Shown in pieces: positions 1-8,116 of a stretch of 64,000 nucleotides of DNA. Position 1 is the first letter of the stretch. Each line of letters opens with the position of its first letter. The stretch is from assembly GCA_903902745.1 (NCBI GenBank), contig CAIUWA010000013.1:1-64000 (forward strand). The letters are read 5' to 3'. Made by a program: the position numbers and the translations under genes. This DNA is from an uncultured Opitutia bacterium. GTDB taxonomy: Bacteria; Verrucomicrobiota; Verrucomicrobiia; Opitutales; Opitutaceae. A model generated the notes under the pieces. That model was not told the origin of the DNA, ran no database searches, and was given only the letters and a program-made list of their open reading frames with translations.

Positions 1-1
1 C

Positions 2-2218
2 GACCAGGGCGGTCTGGCGTCCACTTTTTCCGGCGCCTTCTCCGACGCCACCAGTGTGGTTGGCCATCTCAATATCGCGAATTCTGGCACTAACGGCGCG
101 GTGACCTTCACCGGGACCAACACCTACACGGGCGGCACGACTATCAACTCCGGCGCTACGCTGGCGCTGGGTAACGGCGACACGACCGGCAGCATCGTCG
201 GCAACGTGGCGGACAACGGCGCTCTGGCCTTCAATCGTTCCGATGCAGTGACCTTCGGCGGCATCGTCTCGGGCGCGGGCACGCTGACGCAGGCCGGCAC
301 GGGTACGCTCACCCTCACCGGGACCAACACCTACGCGGGCGGCACGGCCATCAACAATGGTGCGATCGCCATCGGTGCCGACGCCAATCTGGGCGCCGCC
401 AACGGCCTGCTCGCGATTTCAGGTGGCAGCCTGCAGCTGACGAGCAACGTCAGCACGGCCCGCCCCATCGGCATCGGCTCGTCGGGCGGAACCATCAATA
501 CCGGCGCCTCGCAGCTGAGCACCACCGGGATCCTCATCGGTCCGGGCAACCTGACCCTCCAGGGCGGCACCGGCAGCTGGAACCTCGGCGGCAATGCCTC
601 CGCTTATACGGGCAGTTTCCGGGTCGCCCAAGGCACCCTCTATCTGAATACCGCGCTCGGCGCGTCCCAGCTGACGGTCAGTCCCGGCGCCACGCTGCGC
701 GGAACCGGTCTCCTGGCCGGAGCCCTGTCGGTTCAGGGTCAGCTCAATCCGGGCAACTCCCCGGGCACCCTCAGCGTTGTCGGTCCGGTCAGTTTCGCGG
801 CGGGCAGCACGGCGACGTTTGAAATCGACGGCACGGGCACCGGCAGCGGCGCCGGCAACTACAGCCGCCTGGTATCCTCTTCGAGCATCATCCTTAATGG
901 CGGTATGGTGGTTCCGGTGCTGCGTGGGCTGAGCGGCTCTGCCAGCAACACCTTCGTGCCTTCGCTTGCCCAGCGCTTCAATGTCATGGCGGGCGCCGGC
1001 GGTATCACCGGCGCCTTTGCCGGACTCACCCAACCGACGGCGGGCCTGCCGACCGGGCTGACCTTCGACCTCGTCTACGGCACGAGTTCGGTCGACCTCA
1101 TCCTTACTCCGGCTGACTACGGCCAGATCACCGCCGTGGGCATCGGCTACACCCCGAACCGGGCCCGCACCGGCACGGCACTGCAGACCCTGCGCCCGGC
1201 GGCGGGCGCGCGCCCGGCCAGCGACGTGGCCACGGTCTACCCGGCGCTCTTTAGCTTGGATACCGCTGGGCTGACCACCGCGTTGGACCAGATCGGCACC
1301 AACGTCTACGGCCAGCTGCTCGAAGGTGCGCTGACCGACCGGAGTGAGCTCATGGCCACCGTGGCGAGACACCAGCCGCACCGCGATCCGGTCTGGTTTG
1401 ATACGACGGCGGGTCGTGACTTCGCCCCGGGCGATGGGCTGTCGAGAGGTTACGGCCAAACCAACCTCGGGGCCATGGTGGGCTTCGACCTCTGGCGCAC
1501 CGCTCCCTGGCTAGCCGGGGTCGCCATCCAAAAACAAGCGGGCCGGCTGTCGTCCAACGGAGCGGACCGAGCCTATGCCAAGCTGGATGAGATGGGCGGG
1601 CTGGCGTATGCGCGCTACACGCAGGGTCCGTGGCAATTCAATCTCGACGGCGAAACCAGCCGCACCGCGGCCGAGGTGTCGCGCACGATCGCTTTCGGCG
1701 GCCTGGCGCTGCGCGCCTTGGGCCAACCGGTCGTCAACACCGCCTCGCTGTCAGCCACGCTTTCGCGCGACTACCAGCGGGCCGGTTTCCTGATTCAGCC
1801 TTCCGTTGGCCTGACCTACGGCACGGCCTGGGCGCATGCGTTTACGGATACCGGGGCCGACCCGCTCTCCCTGCACGTGCACTCGGTCAGCGACGAGCGC
1901 GCGGCCACCCTCCTGGCGATCGATTTGAGCCGCCGGCTGCTGGGCGCCCGCCATCCGCTCCTGCTCTCGGTCAACCTCGGCTACGAGCACCAGCTCAACA
2001 CCACGGGCGCCGAGAGCCGCGTCAACCTGACCGCAAGCGGTTCGCCGATCTTTACCCTGCGGTCGCAGCGTCCGGCCGCGGACCTGCTGCGCCTCCGCGG
2101 GCTGGCCGCGTTCACGCTCGGCGAAAATGCCGAGGCCTACCTTTCGGCCCAGAACACCGCGCTTAGCCAGAAGCAGACCGGGTACAGCCTGCGCGGCGGG
2201 CTAAACCTGCACTTCTAA
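2..2218 (+). CDS. Autotransporter, C-terminal part (5' end outside window)
   Basis: The frame is open from base 2, so the start lies upstream and about 738 residues are visible. The first ~440 residues are a Gly/Thr/Asn-rich passenger with two clear copies of the passenger-associated repeat (GTNTYTGGTTINSGATLALG and a similar copy about 65 residues later), which predicts a beta-helix. The last ~280 residues look like an outer-membrane autotransporter barrel and end in an aromatic residue (GGLNLHF), the usual signal for barrel insertion. The likely role is a surface-displayed or secreted type V protein; the passenger gives no hint of enzymatic activity. The gene appears to stand alone, and IS66 sequence begins about 140 bp downstream. 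Confidence 0.88.
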   Translation, partial: DQGGLASTFSGAFSDATSVVGHLNIANSGTNGAVTFTGTNTYTGGTTINSGATLALGNGDTTGSIVGNVADNGALAFNRSDAVTFGGIVSGAGTLTQAGTGTLTLTGTNTYAGGTAINNGAIAIGADANLGAANGLLAISGGSLQLTSNVSTARPIGIGSSGGTINTGASQLSTTGILIGPGNLTLQGGTGSWNLGGNASAYTGSFRVAQGTLYLNTALGASQLTVSPGATLRGTGLLAGALSVQGQLNPGNSPGTLSVVGPVSFAAGSTATFEIDGTGTGSGAGNYSRLVSSSSIILNGGMVVPVLRGLSGSASNTFVPSLAQRFNVMAGAGGITGAFAGLTQPTAGLPTGLTFDLVYGTSSVDLILTPADYGQITAVGIGYTPNRARTGTALQTLRPAAGARPASDVATVYPALFSLDTAGLTTALDQIGTNVYGQLLEGALTDRSELMATVARHQPHRDPVWFDTTAGRDFAPGDGLSRGYGQTNLGAMVGFDLWRTAPWLAGVAIQKQAGRLSSNGADRAYAKLDEMGGLAYARYTQGPWQFNLDGETSRTAAEVSRTIAFGGLALRALGQPVVNTASLSATLSRDYQRAGFLIQPSVGLTYGTAWAHAFTDTGADPLSLHVHSVSDERAATLLAIDLSRRLLGARHPLLLSVNLGYEHQLNTTGAESRVNLTASGSPIFTLRSQRPAADLLRLRGLAAFTLGENAEAYLSAQNTALSQKQTGYSLRGGLNLHF

Positions 2219-2355
2219 GCGCCCACTGCCGGCCCGGAGTCCCGCGATCGCGGTGGCTCCGGCTGGCAGTTTGCGGCCAGGTCACCACCGATCAACGAGG
2301 CTTGATCGGGCAGGGGTGCGCTTGTCTTTGTCGCGTGGCGGGGCCTGAGTTGGGG

Positions 2356-2380
2356 GTAAGCGTCCGGCCGGGTGCCTCGT
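2356..2380 (+). repeat. Putative left terminal inverted repeat of the IS66 element
   Basis: The sequence starts GTAAGCGTCCGGCCGGG. IS66-family ends characteristically begin GTAAGCG. It lies 59 bp before the first IS gene. No matching right end was found: the only nearby reverse match is a short GCGCTTAC at 4492-4499, which shares about 7 bases. Confidence 0.5.
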
Positions 2381-2414
2381 AGGCGTCGGAGGCGGGACAT
2401 GATAGGTTGTTGGA

Positions 2415-2795
2415 ATGGCCACCAATCCAACGGAGACAACGACGGAGCTGATCGATACGGGAGCGCGGCGGGACACGCTGGGCCGGATCGTAACCCCGAA
2501 GGTACGGCGGTTGGAACTGGTGGCCGCGTGGCGGCAGAGCGGGCTGACGCAGGCGGAGTTCGCCCGGCGGGAGGGCTTGCGGTATACGACCTTCGCGCAT
2601 TGGGCGCAGCTGGGAGAGCGCAAGCCGAAGCCGGGCAAGAGTGCAGTGCAGTTTGCCGAGGTGCGGCTGCCCCTGCCGGCGCCTGGAGGTCAGCGCGGCG
2701 TAGCGCGACTGGAGGTGCGCCTGGCCGACGGCACGGTCTTGAGTGGGAACAACGCCACGGAGCTGGCCGCGCTGGTGCGGGCCGTGAGGGCGTAG
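2415..2795 (+). CDS. tnpA: IS66 family accessory protein TnpA
   Basis: A 126-residue protein with a helix-turn-helix-like segment at about residues 40-65 (SGLTQAEFARREGLRYTTFA), as in the small OrfA/TnpA protein of IS66 elements. It is thought to assist transposition, probably through DNA binding, but is not the catalytic transposase. It starts at ATG 2415, and the next IS gene begins 3 bp after its stop, consistent with a tnpA-tnpB-tnpC operon. The gene itself looks intact although the element as a whole is truncated. Confidence 0.88.
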   Translation: MATNPTETTTELIDTGARRDTLGRIVTPKVRRLELVAAWRQSGLTQAEFARREGLRYTTFAHWAQLGERKPKPGKSAVQFAEVRLPLPAPGGQRGVARLEVRLADGTVLSGNNATELAALVRAVRA

Positions 2796-2798
2796 GCG

Positions 2799-3143
2799 AT
2801 GCTGGCCTTCCCGGCGGCGATCAAGATCTACGTGGCGGTGCAGCCGGTGGACATGCGCAAGCAGTTTAACGGGCTGTGGGCGGCGGCACAGGAAAATCTG
2901 CACGAAGATCCGAAGAATGGCGCGGTGTTCGTGTTCATCAACAAGGAGCGCACGCGGCTGAAATTGCTCTATTGGGACGGCACGGGCGTGTGGGTGCTGG
3001 CGAAGCGATTGGAGCAGGGCCGCTTCTCCTGGCCCGCGGGGACGCAGCGCACGAAACTCTCGCTCGCGCCGGAGGCCCTCGCCTTGCTCGTGGGCGGAGT
3101 GGAGTTGAAGCACGGCTCGCTGAAGCCGTGGTACGAACGCTGA
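2799..3143 (+). CDS. tnpB: IS66 family accessory protein TnpB
   Basis: A 114-residue protein of the IS66 Orf2 family. The diagnostic motifs are VDMRKQFNGL near the N-terminus, FVFINKERTRLKLLYWDGTG in the middle and RLEQGRFSWP towards the end. Its length is normal for the family. It is required for IS66 transposition, but its biochemical role is unknown. It lies between tnpA (3 bp upstream) and tnpC (about 50 bp downstream) on the same strand, so it should be co-transcribed. No frameshift is visible. Confidence 0.92.
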   Translation: MLAFPAAIKIYVAVQPVDMRKQFNGLWAAAQENLHEDPKNGAVFVFINKERTRLKLLYWDGTGVWVLAKRLEQGRFSWPAGTQRTKLSLAPEALALLVGGVELKHGSLKPWYER

Positions 3144-3192
3144 AAAAATAATTACTGAGCGCTGGGAACTCTGTCTCGCTGGCGCTGACAGA

Positions 3193-4551
3193 GTGCGCGC
3201 GATGAGCGTGGCGGCGACCAGTCCCAGCGAAGTGCAACTCCTGCGGGAGGAGATCGCGCATCTGCGGACCCAGATCGCGTGGTTGAAGCAGCAGCTCTTC
3301 GGGCCGGGCAAAAGTGAAAAGCTGGACCGGGCGCAGTTGCGCCTGCAGCTGGGCGAACTCGAAAAGCTCGCGGCGGAACTGCCCGCAGTGGAGACGATCA
3401 CCTACGAGCGGGCGAAGGGCCCGGCGACGCCGCGCAGTCTCCCCGCAGAAAACTTTGCGCACCTGCCGGTGAAGGAGACCGTGGAGCTCGTGCCACCGGC
3501 GGTGCAGGCGGAGCCGGAACTCTACGAACGGATCGGCGAGGAGCGGAGCTTCGAGGTGGACGTGGTGCCCCCGAAACTCTTCAAGCGCGAGATCGTGCGG
3601 CCGAAATACCGGCACCGGCTGGACCGTTCCCGCGCTCCGCTGGTTGCGGCCGCGCCGGCCCGGCCGGTGGCCGGGGGCTACGCCTCGGCGGGCCTGCTCG
3701 CCTGGGTGGCGCTCAGCAAATACGTCGATCACGCCCCGCTTTATCGTCTTGAGCAGATGTCGCGGCGCTGGGGCGCCACCATCACGCGGCAGACGATGGC
3801 CGACTGGATCCGGCTCACCGCCGAGTGGCTGGAGCCTATTTACCGGCAGATGTACCAGGAGCTGCTGGCCGGCGGCTACGTCCAGGCCGATGAAACCCCC
3901 ATCCGATGTAACGACCCGGATGAAAAACACGGTGGCACTACTCAAGGTTGGCTCTGGGTGATCAGTCGACCCGGCGGCGACGTGGTCTTCGACTGGCGAC
4001 TGTCCCGGCGGCATGGCGAACTGACCTCCTTGCTCGAAGGCTACCGGGGCATTTTGCAGTCCGACGGTTACGCGGCTTATCCGAGTTTTGCCCGGGAGCG
4101 GGCGGAGGTGACCTGGGTTGGCTGCTGGGCGCATGCCAGGCGTTACTTCGTCGAGGCGCTCGCTGAGCGGCCGAAGGCCGGTCAGTTGGTGCTCCGATTG
4201 ATCGGCCGGCTCTATCAGCTGGAGCGGGAGTGGGACGAGGCGGGTGTGACTGAAAACCGGGCGGCTCTGCGCCAGGCGCACTTTGCCCGGCCGCTTTACT
4301 GGCTGCACCGCGTCGTGCTTGGGTTGCGGGCGCAAGCTCTGCCGCGCTCGCTGCTGGGCAAGGCGTGCGCCTACAAGCCGATTGGCAAATTAGCCGAGTT
4401 GCCCTTCAACCAGCAACGCGCCGCGTTCGCGAAATTGCGCGCTGAATACGAGCAGCAACAACAAACCAACCGTGCGCGGCAAAACATTGTCGCGCTTACG
4501 GCGTCTACGATGCCATCCGGCGGTCCGTCTTTTCGAGCATCAGCAGGCTGA
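3193..4551 (+). pseudogene. tnpC: IS66 family transposase TnpC, 3'-truncated
   Basis: The frame starts at GTG 3193; ATG 3202 is an alternative start. The N-terminus carries the family leucine-zipper-like helix (LLREEIAHLRTQIAWLKQQL). The first two DDE residues are present: D233 in QADETPIRC and D291 in LQSDGYAAY, followed by CWAHARRYF. IS66 similarity stops at GKACAY (about base 4374). The family normally continues into the asparagine-rich segment with the catalytic Glu and an IRP...GRKN block, and none of that is here. The last ~59 codons read through unrelated sequence. The protein therefore lacks the third catalytic acid and should be inactive, so the element is a remnant. Confidence 0.88.
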
Positions 4552-4635
4552 ATTCCTCGGTCGCGAGTCTTACGCGTGCGAGTTTTCTGGGTGCCAAATT
4601 GCGGCAAGAATCGACATGATTTTGGGTCGAATTCA

Positions 4636-4726
4636 TTTTGCCTCACTTTGCGGAAACAGGGCGTGCAAGGGAGAAAATAGGGGCCGCCGTGGAGCAAACG
4701 AAGAACTTTTGAAAAGTGAGGCAAAA
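4636..4726. repeat. Perfect 14-bp inverted repeat pair
   Basis: TTTTGCCTCACTTT at 4636-4649 is matched exactly by its reverse complement at 4713-4726, with 63 bp between. It lies in the AT-richer degraded stretch between the IS66 remnant and tRNA-Gln. It may be the ends of a small element or a paired binding site. Confidence 0.6.
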
Positions 4727-4782
4727 ACCGAATTTCCGGTTGTTGCGGATTTATCGGCACTTAGCTCCTCTTTTGTCTTACC

Positions 4783-4810
4783 TCGAAAAAAGTTCTCGGA
4801 ATTTTTTCGA
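4783..4810 (-). terminator. AT-rich hairpin directly 3' of tRNA-Gln
   Basis: TCGAAAAAA and TTTTTTCGA face each other at 4783-4791 and 4802-4810, immediately beyond the encoded CCA of the tRNA on the minus strand. The position suits transcript end formation, but the stem is A/T-rich and weak and there is no separate U-tract, so the terminator call is tentative. Confidence 0.35.
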
Positions 4811-4884
4811 TGGCTGCCCGACATGGATTCGAACCATGACTAGGCGAGTCAAAGTCGCCTGTGCTACCATTACACCATCAGGCA
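4811..4884 (-). tRNA. tRNA-Gln (anticodon TTG)
   Basis: The reverse complement folds as a 74-nt cloverleaf. It has an acceptor stem TGCCTGA/TCGGGCA (with one wobble or mismatched pair), a D-arm with the AATGGTAGCA segment, an anticodon stem AGGCGA/TCGCCT with loop CTTTGAC (anticodon TTG, Gln), a T-arm with GGTTCGAATCC, and a genomically encoded CCA. It lies next to degraded mobile DNA, which fits tRNA genes as integration sites, but no second copy of its 3' end is visible in the window. Confidence 0.95.
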
Positions 4885-4956
4885 GGGAGCTGAGGAAGGA
4901 GCACGTTGCGCCACCTCAACGGACGGTCAAGGCCGGAAACTTTGAGCTCGGAATGA

Positions 4957-5112
4957 GCCACGGAGGCACGGAGACACGAAGCCCAATCCGATGGGGGATT
5001 CCTGGTCTCATCATGCCTTCTAGAGTAAATCAATTCGGAGAGACCGACGGGCTTCGGAGGGCGCCCGCAAGGAGCGCCCCTACCATTTCCCAATTACCAA
5101 CTCCCAATTCCT
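4957..5112. repeat. Intergenic repeats: CACGGAG units, GC hairpin and CCAATTC heptads
   Basis: Three pieces lie between tRNA-Gln and the kinase stop codon. 4957-4981 is a run of CACGGAG-type units. 5059-5080 is a GC hairpin built on GGGCGCCCGCAAGGAGCGCC. 5083-5112 is an array of degenerate heptads (CCATTTC, CCAATTA, CCAACTC, CCAATTC). The GC hairpin plus heptad block recurs at 8051-8107 in the same orientation, and both copies end about 10 bp from the stop of a minus-strand gene. Confidence 0.75.
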
Positions 5113-5122
5113 CATCCCGCCC

Positions 5123-6322
5123 TCATTGCGTGGCGGGCAGCGTGAAGGAAAACGTGGAGCCTTTGCCGACCTCGCTCTCCACCCAGATGCGGCCGCCATG
5201 GCCCTCGACGATGCGGCGGACGATGGCGAGTCCGAGTCCCGTGCTTTGCTCCCCGTCGGTGCTGCGCACGCTGGCCGTGCCGAAAGGCTTGAACAACTTT
5301 GGCAAGTCCGCCGCGGGGATGCCCTGGCCATGGTCCTCGACCGCCACCGTCACCAAGTCAGGAGTACCGGTCAGCCGGACCTGCACCTGGGTTCCGCGAT
5401 GGGAGAACTTGACGGCGTTGCCGATCAGATTGTTCAGCACCTGCTCGATCTTGCCGGCATCGAAGGAGAGGGGCGGAAACGCCGCCGGGGCGTCGAATTC
5501 AACGGCGATGTCCTTCTTGCCGGCGAGCACGCGGTTGAGCGTCACGTTGTGCCGGATGAGGCGGACCAGGTCCGTGGGCTTGCGGTCCAGTTTCAACTGG
5601 CCGGCCTCGATGGCCGAGACGTCCAGGAGGTCGGTGACCAGGCGAAGCATGAACTGGCTCGTCTCCTTGATCGTGGTGACAAACTCGCGCTGCTCCTCAT
5701 TGAGCGCGTCGGCCGCCTCGGTCTCCAGGAACTCGGCGTAGGTGAGGATGATTCCAAGCGGGTTGCGCAGATCATGCGCGGCCATGCCGAGCAAACGGTT
5801 CTTTTGCGCATTCAGCCGCTCGAGATCGGAGTTCTTCTTTGCCATCTCGCGCTGCAGATTCGCCATGTCGTTGTTTAACCGGCTCAGTTCCTCATAGACG
5901 GAGTCCTCCCGCCCGGGGTGCCGGTTCACGGCGCGGGCTTGTTCCTGCGCCCTGGTTCGCAGCAGGTTGGCCTGCTCGTTGTTGATCCGCATCAGGTCGT
6001 CGTTGATCTGGGCCAGGCCGTGGCGGGAGCAGGCGGCGACCACCAGGTAGCCGGGTTCCAGGCGGGCCCCGGCGAAATGGAGCGGCAGCAGCGTCCCCTG
6101 GACCGGAACCGTGATTTCCCAGTCGTAGGCCGCCTGCCGGGCCTGCAACTCCGCTAGAAAACCACCGATCTTTTCCCGCACGCCCGCATCGGCCAGGTCG
6201 TTGACCGGCGTGCCCGGCGGCACGCGGGCCGACAGGCCCAGATCATCGCGCACAATCCGCTGGACGGTGCCGTTCCGGTCACAGACGAGGACGATGCCCC
6301 GGCCTTCGCCGTCCGGGATCAT
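5123..6322 (-). CDS. Sensor histidine kinase with N-terminal PAS-like region
   Basis: This cytoplasmic 399-residue kinase has a PAS-like N-terminal region (about 1-115), a long coiled-coil linker (about 118-175), then the HisKA domain with phospho-acceptor H183 in AAHDLRNPL. The HATPase domain follows: N-box [10 protein letters not shown]1 VEDHGQGI, F-box LFKPFGT, G2 STGLGLAIV. No membrane helix is visible, so the signal is probably cytoplasmic. The start codon at 6322 overlaps the stop of the upstream cobalamin-binding gene as ATGA, showing translational coupling. Upstream codons in the same frame are shadow of that gene. No response regulator is adjacent. The likely role is relaying a signal perceived by the B12 protein. 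Confidence 0.9.
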   Translation of the reverse strand: MIPDGEGRGIVLVCDRNGTVQRIVRDDLGLSARVPPGTPVNDLADAGVREKIGGFLAELQARQAAYDWEITVPVQGTLLPLHFAGARLEPGYLVVAACSRHGLAQINDDLMRINNEQANLLRTRAQEQARAVNRHPGREDSVYEELSRLNNDMANLQREMAKKNSDLERLNAQKNRLLGMAAHDLRNPLGIILTYAEFLETEAADALNEEQREFVTTIKETSQFMLRLVTDLLDVSAIEAGQLKLDRKPTDLVRLIRHNVTLNRVLAGKKDIAVEFDAPAAFPPLSFDAGKIEQVLNNLIGNAVKFSHRGTQVQVRLTGTPDLVTVAVEDHGQGIPAADLPKLFKPFGTASVRSTDGEQSTGLGLAIVRRIVEGHGGRIWVESEVGKGSTFSFTLPATQ

Positions 6323-7395
6323 GCCTTGGCCTCCTGCACCATTAGATCCGCCAGAACAATCGCCTGCTGGGCGTCCGGCGCGGAACCATCGGCGCCGATT
6401 TTTCGCCACAGACCGGGATCCTGGTTGAACGGGTAGCCTCCGACCAGAATCCTGACCCGGCGGGCGACGGGATCCTGCCGGACCGCACGGATCAAATCCC
6501 GCACGGCCTCCACATGGTAGGAGATCGTGGCCGAGATGGCCAACACGTCCGCCGACCGTTCGATGATGGTCGCAATGACACTGGAGTGGGGGGTGCTCGC
6601 CCCGAGGTAGAAAGTGTTCCACCCCTCCATCTCGAAGAAATCGGCCACCATCCTCACGCCGATCTCGTGGAGGTCGCCCGCCACGCAGGTCGCGATCATG
6701 GTGCGCCCGTTTTTCACCGTCGCAAAAACCTGCGGGTAGAGCTGCGACATGATGAGCTGGGTGGCCGCGGTGCAGTAATGTTCCTGGGCCACGGTGATGC
6801 GGTTGGTCTGCCAGAGGCGGCCGATTTCATACTGCGCCGGCTGGAAGACATTCAGGTAAATCTCCTTCACCGGCGTGCCGGCCGCGACCGCCTCCAGCAC
6901 CAGCCGGCTGGCCAGATGGCGTTCGCCGCGGCGCAACGCCTCAAAATACTGATGGGCCAGCGGCGACAACGGCGCGCCCTCGTGCAGGAAAGTGGGCAAA
7001 TCCTCCGGCATCGCGGGCATCGCCCGCACGGCCGCAGTGACGAATCCGGCCGCCCGGGTGCCGGACTCCGCCGGGAGCCGCTCCCGCAGCACCTCGGCGA
7101 GGCATTCCAGATGAAAGGCGAGGTCGGTCGCCAGCACCTTTCTCTGGCCGAGCATCACCTTCGCCCAGGCGATGTAATCGACAAACACGGCCTCGTTGTC
7201 CAACGCGAGCGCTTGCGCGAGGAACGACAGATGGTAGCCGGCGTCCTGCAGCGACTTTTCGCGGCCGATCTCTCCGTAGCGTTCCCGGAGTTCAGGGTGA
7301 CGCGCGAATTCGCGGTCCACCAGGGCCGCCGCGATTTCGGTTCGCTGGCCCAGGACGGCTTGGCTTGCGGAGGGCTGAGTGGCGGGCGCGACCAT
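6319..7395 (-). CDS. Cobalamin-binding protein of the B12 photoreceptor type
   Basis: The protein is about 358 residues from ATG 7395; a TTG at 7416 would add seven. Residues ~165-225 look like the four-helix B12-capping domain and contain W195-x9-E205-H206 ([12 protein letters not shown]), the signature of CarH/LitR-type adenosylcobalamin light sensors. A Rossmann B12-binding domain follows with DLHEIG (D241-x-H243-x-x-G246), where the histidine should be the lower cobalt ligand. No methyltransferase or MerR DNA-binding domain is present; the first ~160 residues are helical and unassigned. It lies 1 bp downstream of the ABM gene and overlaps the kinase gene by 4 bp. This suggests a light or B12 sensor acting through the kinase. 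Confidence 0.85.
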   Translation of the reverse strand: MVAPATQPSASQAVLGQRTEIAAALVDREFARHPELRERYGEIGREKSLQDAGYHLSFLAQALALDNEAVFVDYIAWAKVMLGQRKVLATDLAFHLECLAEVLRERLPAESGTRAAGFVTAAVRAMPAMPEDLPTFLHEGAPLSPLAHQYFEALRRGERHLASRLVLEAVAAGTPVKEIYLNVFQPAQYEIGRLWQTNRITVAQEHYCTAATQLIMSQLYPQVFATVKNGRTMIATCVAGDLHEIGVRMVADFFEMEGWNTFYLGASTPHSSVIATIIERSADVLAISATISYHVEAVRDLIRAVRQDPVARRVRILVGGYPFNQDPGLWRKIGADGSAPDAQQAIVLADLMVQEAKA

Positions 7396-7396
7396 G

Positions 7397-7765
7397 CTAG
7401 GAGCCCACGTGTTCAAAGCGGGTGATCTTGGTCTCTCCCGGCAGCAGTTTCAGCCCCTTGGGAATTCCCCGGTGCGATTCATGATACGTATGACTGTGAT
7501 GCCAGGCGCGGAAACTCGCCTCGTCGGCCCAGAAGGTCAGCAGCCAGATTTCCTCCGGACGATCGAGGGGGCTGATCACTTCCATGCGCCGATAGCCGGA
7601 GGCATTGTCCACCAGATGTGGCCGCTGGCGAAACGACGCCTTCACTTCGGCCGCCATCCCGTTGGCAATGACAAAGCGGCTGAGGGCGGCAAAACCCATC
7701 GTAGAGCCTGGTGCCGGCTGTGCCGGAGCCAGGTATTCAACCACGGGTTCGGGTCCGTTCGTCAT
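7397..7765 (-). CDS. Antibiotic biosynthesis monooxygenase (ABM) domain protein
   Basis: A small protein (122 residues from ATG 7765) with a ferredoxin-like ABM fold, indicated by SRFVIANGMAAEV, then MEVISPLD and IWLLTFWADEASFRAWHHSH. Families of this type include cofactor-free monooxygenases and heme-degrading IsdG-like enzymes. The His-rich helix (WHHSHTYHESH) could suit heme or metal contact, but the substrate cannot be assigned. It is the first gene of the ABM, cobalamin protein, kinase run, with 1 bp before the next start. In-frame codons upstream of 7765 lack protein-like sequence, so the internal ATG was chosen. Confidence 0.82.
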   Translation of the reverse strand: MTNGPEPVVEYLAPAQPAPGSTMGFAALSRFVIANGMAAEVKASFRQRPHLVDNASGYRRMEVISPLDRPEEIWLLTFWADEASFRAWHHSHTYHESHRGIPKGLKLLPGETKITRFEHVGS

Positions 7766-8116
7766 GTGGGAAGGGCTCGCCACCGGTTTCCAATCAAGGA
7801 GCCGCGCTGAATGCCTTGATCTACTGTCTCCCGCGAAAGGCTGTGGGGCGAGGCCAAGCCAGCCAACCTCTGTCAGGTCTTCACCCCATGCCGGGGATGG
7901 AGACGCCTTTCCTTGCCGGCGCTGCAAGGGATCTGGTCGCTGGAATTGCGCCCTCTCTGCTCTGCTGGCGGTAGATTGGCACGTCACCGGCCAATTGCTT
8001 TTTCCGCTGTTTCAAGCCGGGGTTGAATCAATTTGGGGAAATGGCCGGCCTTCGGAAAGGCCCGCAAGGAGCGCCCCCACCAATTCCCAATTACCAACTC
8101 CCAAATACTATCCGCC
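7766..8116. other. Gene-free stretch with repeat material
   Basis: About 350 bp separate the ABM gene start from the stop of the DUF4159 gene. The left part is the upstream and promoter side of the ABM, B12, kinase set, but no confident promoter boxes were seen. The right end (8051-8107) is a GC hairpin plus CCAATTC heptad array. No small gene was found. Confidence 0.6.
8051..8107. repeat. GC hairpin plus CCAATTC heptad array (second copy)
   Basis: TTCGGA, then GCCCGCAAGGAGCGCCCC, is followed by heptads CCAATTC, CCAATTA, CCAACTC, CCAAATA. It aligns closely with 5051-5110, and like that copy it ends about 10 bp beyond the stop codon of a minus-strand gene (8117). Confidence 0.78.

Larger units (their letters stand above)
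4375..4810. other. Degraded sequence between truncated IS66 and tRNA-Gln
   Basis: These 436 bp have no intact gene. The first part reads in the tnpC frame as a Gln-rich helix (FNQQRAAFAKLRAEYEQQQQ). A second frame starting near 4502 gives YDAIRRSVFSSISRLNSS and ends at a stop near 4617. The two together look like the frameshifted tail of one gene, with a faint resemblance to the C-terminus of a type I restriction specificity subunit; I could not establish this. It is visibly less GC-rich than its surroundings. It also holds a perfect 14-bp inverted repeat and an AT-rich hairpin beside the tRNA. Confidence 0.4.

Noticed and set aside
2-2218. Passenger repeats of the autotransporter as DNA-level tandem repeats
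   Set aside because: The repeated phrase is a protein-level passenger repeat (PATR) expected for the family, with only two clear copies and diverged DNA.
4491-4499. GCGCTTAC as a right terminal repeat of the IS66 element
   Set aside because: Only about seven bases match the left end and TnpC similarity has already stopped more than 100 bp earlier.
4716-5741. Plus-strand open frame across the tRNA
   Set aside because: It reads through tRNA-Gln and the 3' half of the histidine kinase gene; composition is not protein-like.
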